DNA from: Galeruca laticollis
Lineage: Eukaryota; Arthropoda; Insecta; Coleoptera; Chrysomelidae
NCBI GenBank assembly: GCA_963921935.1
Contig: OY998184.1
Span: forward strand, 31,443,256-31,507,255
DNA length: 64,000 nt
Direction of reading: 5' to 3'
Shown: positions 55,820 through 64,000 of the stretch, piece by piece
Layout of the letters: each line of letters starts with the position of its first letter
How positions within the stretch are numbered: position 1 is the first letter of the stretch
Program-made: the position numbers and the translations under genes
The notes under the pieces: model-generated
The model's input: the letters and a program-made list of their open reading frames with translations, nothing else
The model's database searches: none
What the model was told of the DNA's origin: nothing

Positions 55820-58800
55820 CTATTGTGAAGAAATGGAATCGTTTGTGGGTAATGGCACAATTTTAACGATGGGACGTACATATTGTCCAGAAGTAGTTTT
55901 TACTTGAACTGACCTTATTCTGCCATCTTTGCCAGGTATCACGTCCGTGATGCGTGCCAAGGGCCATTTTAATGGGGGGGGTTTCATCTTCTTTCACAAG
56001 TACCATGTCACCAATCTTAGGATCTGGCCGATGACTTGTCCACTTTGGACGATTCTGTAGTTGGTTGAGGTAATCCACGGACCACCTCCTCCAGAAGTTT
56101 TGCTGCACATGTGAACAGTGTTGCCAGAATTTCAATCTATTCACGGGTATGAGGGAAATGTCCTTTTTGGGAAGAGACATTAAGGGGGCTCCTATAAGAA
56201 AATGACCTGGGGTCAAAGGGTTCAAATCAGAAGGATCTGATGAAAGGGGAAATAAGGGTCTCGAGTTTAGAATGGCTTCTATCTGGAAGAGAATGGTAGA
56301 AAATTGTTCAAACGTGTAAATAGAAGTACCAACCACTTTGTACAAATGTGACTTAACACTCTTAATACCGGCTTCCCAAAGACCTCCCCAATGCGGGGAT
56401 CTTGGTGGAATAAACTTCCAGTCGATAGAGCTCGAAAGTAGATATTCCCGTATAGGGTTAAACTGGTTCACAAAAAATTTCGATAATTCTTTCAGTTGGT
56501 TATTGGCACCAACAAAGTTAGTTGCATTGTCACTATATATGGCTGAGGGGAGTCCACGTCGGGACGTGAAACGCTTTAGGCAGGCGATAAAGGCCTCAGT
56601 TGATAAGTCGGAAACTAGTTCCAAATGAACGGCCTTGGATGAGAAACACACGAACAGTGCTAAGTAGCACTTTGTTATAGGGGCTTTCCTGATATATGAG
56701 GATTTTACTAAAAAGGGTCCTCCAAAGTCAATACCCACTGTTTGGAAGGGTCGAGAAGGGGATATACGAGGTTTAGGGAGATCTGCCATGATCTGTTGTG
56801 CAGTTATGGCCTTGAACCTGTGGCACATAGCACACTTGTTAATAATTATTTTTATTTCTCGGAGGCCCCCAAGGGGCCAAAACTGGAGGCGTACATTAGC
56901 CAACACATTTTGAGGGCCACTATGTCCTAATCTGCGGTGTTCCCTTTGCAGCACCAACGAAGTGAAATGACTACCAGACGATAGCAATATGGGATGTTTT
57001 TGCTGATATGAGACGTCAGCATATGAGAGTCTACCACTGATTCTTATAATGCCATCTTCGTCAACAAACAGGTTTAACGAAGATAAACGTTTGTCTGATG
57101 GAATTTGTTTTTTACAGAGCACGCGTAGAAGGTTGGGAAAATCATGTTCTTGGACGCGAGTACAAGGAAGGATAGGGCTTTGTCTAAATCGTTCGAAGAA
57201 AAATGATTTTCTACATCATGAGGAGTTTTAAGACTACGAACAAACTTAAACACATAGGCAACAGATCTGATTAACTTGGTGAATGAGGAAGATCGAGATA
57301 TCAGGGCCATGAATATGTTTGTTGAGGGGGTTGTTACTACAAGGGATTTTTTATTTTCCTCGGGAGGATTTACAACTGTTGAAAATGTATCATAGAATGC
57401 AGTATCTTGAGATGAGTTCCATAAAAAGGATGGTCCGGAGAACCAAAACTTGCTCGGAAATTCTAACGGTTGACCTCTAGACAGAAGATCTGCAGGGTTC
57501 AAGTGAGACCTAATATGCCTCCAAGAGGCTAAATGGGTTAGCTGTTGGATTTGGGTAACTCGGTTGCAAACGAAAACTGACCATCGTGTAGGAGTACTTC
57601 GAATCCAGGAAAGTGCGATCTGTGAATCAGACCAAAGAATAAAGGAAGACATTTGCAGCTGTTTTTCAAGAATGAGTTTCACCCGGGAATAAAGTTTTGC
57701 CAGCAATGTCATAACACACAACTCTAGTTTAGGCACTGTCAAGGGCTTGTTTAAGGGTGCTACACGAGACTTAGAAATAAGGAGTTGAGAAGATGCTGAG
57801 CAATCTGCATATGTTGCTCTTGAGTATATACATCCTCCGTACGCCACTGAGCTAGCGTCACAAAAGCCATGAAGCTCTACTTGACAAAGGGTTTTATCTA
57901 ACAGAGTGTATCTGGGAATATGAAGTTTATGAAGCGACTGTATGCTATCAAGAAATTTACACCATTGTTTAATGAGAGACATATCCGTAATAGGTTCATC
58001 CCAACTAAGTTTAAGCATCCAGAGTTGCTGCATTGTCAGCTTCCCTTGGACAACCACAGGGTTAATAAACCCTAAAGGGTCATAGCATTGGGAGACGACT
58101 GACAGTATAATTCTCTTAGTAATACATTTATCAAGAGGAGATAAAGGAGTCGAGATTTTGAAAGTATCAAGTTTGGGAGTCCAATAGATTCCCAAAATTT
58201 TACTAGGGTTTTCGTCCAAGTTAAGTCTTTCCCTGGTGGTGATTCAGGAAAATGAGTTTTCGTCATTTCAACAGAATTGGAGCAAAATTTATGCAGGTTA
58301 AAACCAGATGATGCAAGAACGCTTTTAAGCAAAGAATATAGTTTTTCAAGTTCAACTAACGAATTGGCGCCTGTAAGAATGTCATCCACATAAGTTTGTG
58401 ACAGTAACGCTTCCTGAACCTGGGGGAAATGTGGATGTTTTAAAGCAATCTCTTTTAAAACGCGGCAAGCCAAGTAAGGAGCACTAGTTTGTCCAAATGA
58501 GACTGTCGTCATTTGTAAACATGAAAACGTATCTGAAGGAGAGTCTCTCCAAAGTGCATTCTGCAGGAAATGGAAGTTTGGGTTTAATGGAATTTGCCGA
58601 TACATTTTCTCAATATCGGCAGTCAATGCATATTTAAAGTTCCTAAATCTAATTAAAATATCCAGTAGTTCCGGTTGGACTCTGGGGCCCTTTAAGGAGA
58701 TATCATTCAGCGAAACTTGCGAAGACGATTTTGACGAGTAATCAAAGACAATTCTTACTTTTGTACTGGTGCTGCTTTCCTTTAGTACACAAAGATGTGG

Positions 58801-61233
58801 AACAAAGTATTTGTGATTGAGTTCGGATGTCTGCAGGGTGAGGGGGACGAATTTACCATGTCCCAATTTAACATATTCAAACAATAACTTCCTATATTCA
58901 TTTTTCACGTGAAGGTTTTTCGACAGTCGTTTTTCAAGGGAAATGAATCTGTGCTTTGCTGTTACAAATGAATGACCCAGCGTTTTATATGCAGTTTCAT
59001 AAATCAAAGGCAAGTCTACCTGGAATTTACCATCAGGAAGAGTTTTAAGGGTTGATGTGAAAATATGTTCTGCTTTCTCGTCTGCTTCAGACATCTTCTC
59101 AACGGATGAAATCTCCTCTTGAGCCCAAAATTTTTCTAATAGAGAGTCTATATATACTTCCTGGGGCATCTCACAAGACATGACATGAAATGAAGTAGAA
59201 AGCACTAAGGGTTTGAAATTGTTGTTTACACAAGAAGGGGGAACGACCCCTGAGATCAACCACCCCAAATGGGTGGCAATCAGTGAAGGAAGATTTTTTC
59301 CTAACTTATGAATTCCAGGTTTCAATAATGAATAGTAAATTTCAGCTCCCAGTAACAAATCTATCGGGGAAGGTGTCCCAAAATTTGGGTCGGCTAACGA
59401 GGAGACAAGGTGGGGGGGTATATTGAATGAAGGGATATCAACACTAACTTGAGGAAGGGCTTGTGTGATTTTGTCGACCACAGCGCAACTGATCTCAAAA
59501 CATGAACTTTTGTCAATGGCAGAATGAAAAATAATATCGGTCATACGATTGATGGTCTGGCTATTATTGAAAATGCCAGACACCAATAAAGGTTGGTCAT
59601 AAGTTACACAATTTAATTGTTTCACGAGGCTAGAACATATAAATGAAGTCTGGCTACCTGGATCCAGGAGCGCACGAGCTTGGATAGGGGGCCCATCACG
59701 GGGATAAAGAAGTATATTGGCAGTTGCCAATAGAACATGACTACCGTTAAGGTTCAACATGGACAAATGAGGAAGAGAAGGTACATTTTCAACTGTGTGT
59801 GTTTTTCTTGAAGTAACAGGGGTGCTAAAGTCATCGTTGCACGTATCAGTAGGTACAGCATCGTCAGGTGTGTTGTAAGGTCTACTGTTGGGGTAATTAG
59901 TTTGGCCATTACCTAAAGATGTTCTATTTATCGAGGATATGGCAACATTTCGTTTCGGACTTTCTGCCGGCAAATGAAGAAGTACATGGTGCTTCTTTTT
60001 ACAAATGGAACACGAACCGGTTGATATGCAATTTGACAGTAAATGTTTTGAGCCTAAACAACCAAAGCACATACGATTTGATTTAACAAATTTATAATGA
60101 TCTGGTACTGAAATTGATGAAAATTTAGGGCAGGAATAAATTCTGTGTCCGGTGTGTCTGCAATAACCACACCCCGGTGGAGTCGCAGGGGGGAATTGGG
60201 TACCACCAAGGAGTACTGAAGGGGTAACTTGATTAGTGCTCGATGCATTTGTTAACTGCTGGTCTGATGATGGTGTTTGATTGGACAGTAATGTAATCCG
60301 ATTATGTGGTGTGGTCACAGTAGAAGAATGACCACGATGAAAATTATCAGACTTCTGATCCTGACCTTGTAAGTTTTCCAAAATGTTACACCTTTTATCC
60401 AAGAAATCAAAAAACTTTTCACTAGTAATGAGGTTTTGATTATTTTCATTTTCTTCTAAAGCTTTCTTTGTTTGAAAATCAAGTTTATTTTTCAGCAAAT
60501 GAGTTACTAAAGCATCAAACAATCCTGCTTTATCAATATTTAAGTTTAAAAGAGAGTTTATTATTGACTTAGCATCAGAAGTAAATTGTCGAAGCTGCTG
60601 TGCCGTACATTTATTAACTAAGTTACAATTAAGAAGTTTATGGAAATGCGCAGCAACAATCTGCCGTGTATTGTTGTACCTACAATCTAGTAATCTGAGT
60701 GCGACATCAAAATTATGTTCAGTAACTGGTAATTGGGATATCAATGCCAAAGGTTCATTTCTAAGGTACGATTTCAAATAAAAGAATTTTTCTGTCTTAG
60801 AAGTTAATCGCGAGTTGTTAACTATAAGAGCATAAAAAAGGTCTATAAATGTACCATACTGCATGTAATCCCCTTGAAATATGGGAATATCAATATTAGG
60901 TAAACGTATATTTGTGCTATTCTGTATGCCGCTATTAGAGCTAGCACCGTGATTTGCAATGCTCAAATTATCAACGTGGTTTTGTAATCTACAACGCAAT
61001 GCAAAGTATTTGTCTTCTACCAATTCTCTTTCTGCCATTTCACGCTCAATGTCATTAGACGCTAATTCAATGGCCCCCTGTATTTCACAATATCTGTGAA
61101 AATGACTTTACAGTGAGTCTAATCTAAATTTAAATGCATATTTGTCCGTTTCACTAATGTTCTTATCTAACCACGTTGCAATTCGAGTTATTGATGCTTT
61201 ACACACTGTTCTTTGTGTCACTAAATTATCCAT
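55820..61233 (-). pseudogene. Pao/BEL Gag-Pol polyprotein, lightly damaged
   Basis: From MDNLVTQRTVCKASIT (61233; an upstream Met lies at 61308). An in-frame TAA at 61108 is followed by DUF1759-type Gag (LPNIDIPIFQGDYMQYGTF), knuckles CGYCRHTGHRIYSC and CFGCLGSKHLLSNC (about 60170-60040), a DUF1758-type protease (ALLDPGSQTSF), reverse transcriptase with TYVDDIL at 58379, RNase H (GFCDASSVAYGG), integrase zinc site (HRRLGHSG...CAMCHRF), catalytic core (GIDFGG, YSDNATNF, GGLWEAGIK, all three acidic residues present) and a DUF5641-type tail. Frameshifts near 58215, 57155 and 55975 (the last near a run of eight G) break the protein; true stop at 55820. One polyprotein would form virus-like particles and integrate cDNA. 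Confidence 0.95.
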
Positions 61234-61646
61234 ATTTGTATGATTTTGGGCTATTTTAACTCTCAAATAATAAATTGAAAAAGCATCAAAATTATTTTGA
61301 TGAAGCACTCACTATAGTAATAATCTCAATCTATATTATATTACAACAAATATAAACCCGTTTCCGTGAAGATATGCGCTTAAAAGTGTACCAAAATGTT
61401 TCTCTGAATATAAAGTAAAACTTTCAAAAACTTACATGTTACCAGGACGATATTGTTCGTTGTAACGTCACACGTCACATATATTTCTGGGGGGCCACAC
61501 ATAGGAAAGTCATTATGAACCGCAACACTCGAAACTGGGATGAACAGCATCAAAACCATTCCAATGAGGCTTGAAGTATTTGTTCAGTCAACTCGCTACT
61601 CTATCCACGAGCGATGAACAAAGACAATTCTGGAACCATATACTCT

Positions 61647-61658
61647 CTCGAAGGACCA
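61647..61658 (-). promoter_or_regulatory. Primer-binding site, tRNA-Tyr type
   Basis: Directly next to the 5' LTR the minus strand reads TGGTCCTTCGAG, complementary to CTCGAAGGACCA, which fits the 3' end of insect tRNA-Tyr (5' strand starting CCTTCGA). The match is 12 bases. Confidence 0.8.
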
Positions 61659-62050
61659 TGAACAGGAGGTTATAACTGCCTCAATTTCCTATTGAAGGCT
61701 GATATATTTCCTTGATTGTGTACTACGCTATGGCGTAGTTCCATGCGTAGTAATCAAATATACAGTTATAGAATAAGAGTTTATTAACTATACTTTACAA
61801 TGTGGGGCCGCCATTACTCTATTAGAACATCAGGTCCGACTCAGTTCTTCTGATGCATTCGATTTTTTATTAGTTTCTCTATAAACTTTCTCGCGAAGAA
61901 ATTCTCTTTTTCAAAATTGATTAATCAATGTCAAACTCAAACGTGACAACACACCCACACTCTGTGTTATGTAGATAAGTAAATATAAAAATAGAATTCT
62001 AACTTATTGATTTGAAATTAACACAGTTTGGATTTTGTTAAATCCTAACA
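61659..62050 (-). repeat. 5' LTR of Pao element
   Basis: Transcription would run leftward from here into the polyprotein. Same ends and length as the 3' LTR. Confidence 0.95.
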
Positions 62051-62278
62051 ATAGTAGCTTGAAAGTTTTCAGAGTAACCTATTTTTAATTTTTCATGTCT
62101 GACTGAAATTATCAGACTCTTTAGTTAGGAAAATATTTTACGTTTATTTTATATTTTCTGTGAGAAACAGCAAGCTGAGTGAAATACTCAATTTAAGTTA
62201 AGTTATTTTTGATCATTTTTGTTTTTAATTATTTCATGTTTTCTATGTTTGTGTTAACTTTTTGTTATATAATTCTTT

Positions 62279-62284
62279 AATAAA
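62279..62284 (+). promoter_or_regulatory. AATAAA, possible poly(A) signal of the split 3' UTR
   Basis: If Pao is removed, the sequence after the stop at 54932 continues at 62051, and this AATAAA lies about 290 bases downstream of the stop. In AT-rich DNA the hexamer may be fortuitous. Confidence 0.3.
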
Positions 62285-62439
62285 TATGTTTGGACAGAGC
62301 AAGACTTTTCACTCAAATTTCCTTTTCAGTAATCTAGCCTTTTGGAGTTTGGTTCCAGTTTTGTAGAACTTTGTCATCAGCTGCACAAACACTCTTTAAT
62401 ATGACTCATTATATAAAAATAAATAATAAAAGGATTACT

Positions 62440-63120
62440 TGATTTACATCAATTAAACTAAAATAAAACCAAATTGAAAAACGATTTTACTCCAAATTAA
62501 AAAAAAGTACATTCTTCTATTTAAACTAGAATTTATTTGAAGCAGACAAATTATTTTTTAAAAGTGAGGCATGAATATTTTTATTTCAAAAATCCATTGT
62601 TTGGACAAAACAACTCGAGTTTTGATGCAACAAATTATACAGGAATTTTAAACAAATGTATTTTTTGACTGAAACAAATCACAATTTAAAAAAAAACCGG
62701 AGAGAGGATTTTTAAAGAAATCAATTGTTGTATTTAAAATAGTAAAACTTTAAAGTAAACAACTCGAGTTTGCACAAAAGAAATTATTCTGAAGTTTTAA
62801 AAAATCTATTGTTCCATTTAAACTTGTAGTTGATTAAAACAAACAACGCAAGTTTCGAAACAAGAGAGGGTCATGACGTTTTGAAGAAATTATTGGTTCA
62901 TATTAAAATAATAATTTTTGGAAGTAAACAACTTGGAGTTTGGACTAAAGATATAATTTCCTTAAATTTATTCACTTGAATGTTTATATGACACTACAAT
63001 TAATTTGAATGATGCCAATCTCATGTTTGAAATTTTAAACAAACACCTCTGTTTGGTTGACTCTATTCAAACTTCAGATTTGTTTATCGTAAACAAATTT
63101 TCTTTTATTCCAGAAAATCT
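62440..63120. repeat. Right arm: irregular repeat with AACAACTCGAGTTT words
   Basis: AACAACTCGAGTTT or close variants occur at about 62609, 62759, 62842 and 62929, each followed by AAAT(T)AT...GAA.TTTTAA. Long runs of A and T and TTTAAA words fill the spaces. It corresponds in style, inverted, to 52346-52830. Confidence 0.55.
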
Positions 63121-63124
63121 TTTT

Positions 63125-63928
63125 CAGACTGTAGTACATATACCACTATACTTGTTACTTGTACCCAGAATGAGCATCTTACCAGTTCTTTGACCGATTA
63201 TACGGGCTACACCAGAAGCCGCTTCATAATTTACATTAAAGGATTGTTTACTCCACGTGCCGTCAGCTACCACAGTAATTAAAGAGATGTTTCCTTAGTT
63301 TACTTCACCCAATTCACCAGCCAAAATTGCTTCTTCTTTAGCAGCATTTTCCATTTGTTTCCATGCTTTTTTATGAATGTATTCGTCTAACTCTTCGTGA
63401 TTTTTTTTAGTAAGGTCCTGGTGGTGCATTTAATGCTGCCATAAGCGTCAATAGAAATTGCTCCTAATATTGCAGACGTATTCATATTCACATTCTCGGA
63501 GTCATCAAATAACCCTAAACTGTATTTCAATAAACACATTGTACATTTTAACAATAAAGTGCTGCTCAATCAATTTCTTTTCTCACGAAGTATTTTCATG
63601 TTAGCAAAAGTGCAATCGAAGGGGCTATGTTTAACAATTTATGCAATTTCCTAAAAAGATACATGATATCTACAAATCTTCTACCGTCAGGTACAAACTC
63701 TATATTCTTGGACACTTTGGATGGTTTTGGAGTTTGACGAATACTCGTTTCTTCAATTTTCATAGACAGTTGGTTTTCATTATCACTGTTATCCGTATCA
63801 CTCCATATACTACACCCCGGCCTTAGACTTGTTTCTGGCAGAACCTCAGTCTTAACTGAGACAAGAACAATTTGTCTAAAAAGCAAAGAGGAAAGAATTC
63901 GATTTGTCACATTCGTACAAAAATCCAT
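63125..63928 (-). pseudogene. Mutator-like transposase, N-terminal part
   Basis: On the minus strand MDFCTNVTNRILSS leads through an acidic linker to IEFVPDGRRFVDIMYLFRKLHKL, STLLLKCTMCLLKY, AILGAISIDAYG and, near 63290, ITVVADGTWSKQSFNVNYEAASGVARIIGQ...LGTSNKYSG. This is the G.R.VDI.YFF..L / DGTW.KRSY..NY.A.SG.A motif series of the Mutator-like transposase domain family. Frames change near 63600 and 63387 and there are stops. The continuation is at 52345-52168, separated by the putative large element. Confidence 0.82.
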
Positions 63929-64000
63929 ATTTCTTGCGCTCTTCTACTAACAATTCATTCATTTGGATTTAACTTTATTTACAATTTTTCGAAGATAAGC
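63929..64000. other. Window edge, unassigned
   Basis: Too short to interpret. Confidence 0.4.

Larger units (their letters stand above)
54990..62050 (-). mobile_element. Complete Pao/BEL LTR retrotransposon
   Basis: Two 392 bp LTRs (54990-55381 and 61659-62050) start TG and end CA and differ at four positions that I could find, about 99% identity. ATAGT at 54985-54989 and 62051-62055 is a 5 bp target duplication. The polyprotein is on the minus strand. Total length 7061 bp, typical of Pao/BEL. High LTR identity indicates a recent insertion, although the reading frame already has one stop and three shifts. Confidence 0.96.
52346..63142. mobile_element. Putative large DNA element with inverted low-complexity arms
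   Basis: The left end ACTCTGAAAAAGGATTGTTT and right end (complement ACAGTCTGAAAAAGATTTTC) form imperfect inverted ends exactly where a Mutator-like gene is interrupted. Inward of each lies a long arm rich in degenerate GTTTGAA / TTCAAAC words (about 52346-52830 and 53640-53800 on the left; 62440-63120 on the right, the latter also with four AACAACTCGAGTTT-like words). Inside is a spliced gene fragment (54278-54932) and, later inserted, a Pao retrotransposon. Without Pao it measures about 3.7 kb. No transposase was recognised. Boundaries come from the host gene break and are good to about 5 bp; no clear duplication. Confidence 0.6.

Noticed and set aside
54990..62050. Search for an env-like open frame in the Pao element
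   Set aside because: After the polyprotein stop at 55820 only the minisatellite and LTR follow; no third frame.
63005..63193. Plus-strand open frame of 62 residues at the right arm of the large element
   Set aside because: Spans the arm and the interrupted Mutator-like gene on the other strand; chance frame.

Overview
The window looks like a transposon-dense arthropod genome, most likely an insect. The evidence is a very AT-rich background, GT-AG introns, and a mix of elements typical of insects: Pao/BEL and gypsy LTR elements, Penelope, I-like and RTE-like LINEs, several Tc1/mariner lineages, pogo, MULE and a YSDTCGGQN-type transposase. The species cannot be named from the sequence. I found no convincing intact host gene; almost every coding stretch is transposon-derived and most are broken.

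Layout. 1-5.5 kb: a Jockey-like LINE scrap, a Penelope-like element on the minus strand carrying a small inserted repeat (family R here), then a gypsy-type LTR element (copy A) whose Gag starts with a SAP domain. 6.8-12.3 kb: a DD39D mariner with about 360 bp terminal inverted repeats, split by a repeat (X) that carries a 173 bp tandem array; X is present three times, two copies facing each other. 12.3-20.2 kb: a piggyBac-like scrap, a LINE scrap, a DD82E element with both ends, and a DD41D mariner relic. 20.3-25.4 kb: a transposase gene of the DGLPLxKSS type cut in two by a pogo element and an R palindrome. 26.5-30.2 kb: a multi-exon YSDTCGGQN-type transposase flanked by repeated AACTTGATA motifs, then a second R palindrome. 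30.2-34.3 kb: an I/Jockey-group LINE on the minus strand. 34.4-37.2 kb: an intron-containing MULE on the minus strand. 39.6-44.9 kb: a second long-TIR mariner containing two separate LINE insertions, each with its target-site duplication. 44.9-48.9 kb: no recognisable genes, with repeats.

48.9-64 kb is the most interesting part. A second gypsy copy (B) lacks its 5' end and most of pol, but after the integrase C-terminus its reading frame runs straight into a macro domain resembling the ADP-ribosylhydrolase OARD1/TARG1, followed by a CCCH zinc finger just before the polypurine tract and 3' LTR. Copy B abuts a fragment of a Mutator-like transposase gene (minus strand); the rest of that gene lies 10.8 kb away at 63.1-63.9 kb. 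The intervening block has inverted, low-complexity arms and holds an uncharacterised spliced gene fragment. A complete Pao/BEL retrotransposon (7.06 kb, near-identical LTRs, 5 bp duplication) has landed just downstream of that fragment.

The genes do not form a pathway; the window records serial nesting. The order of insertion can be read at several sites because the interrupted reading frames rejoin exactly when the insert and one duplication are removed.
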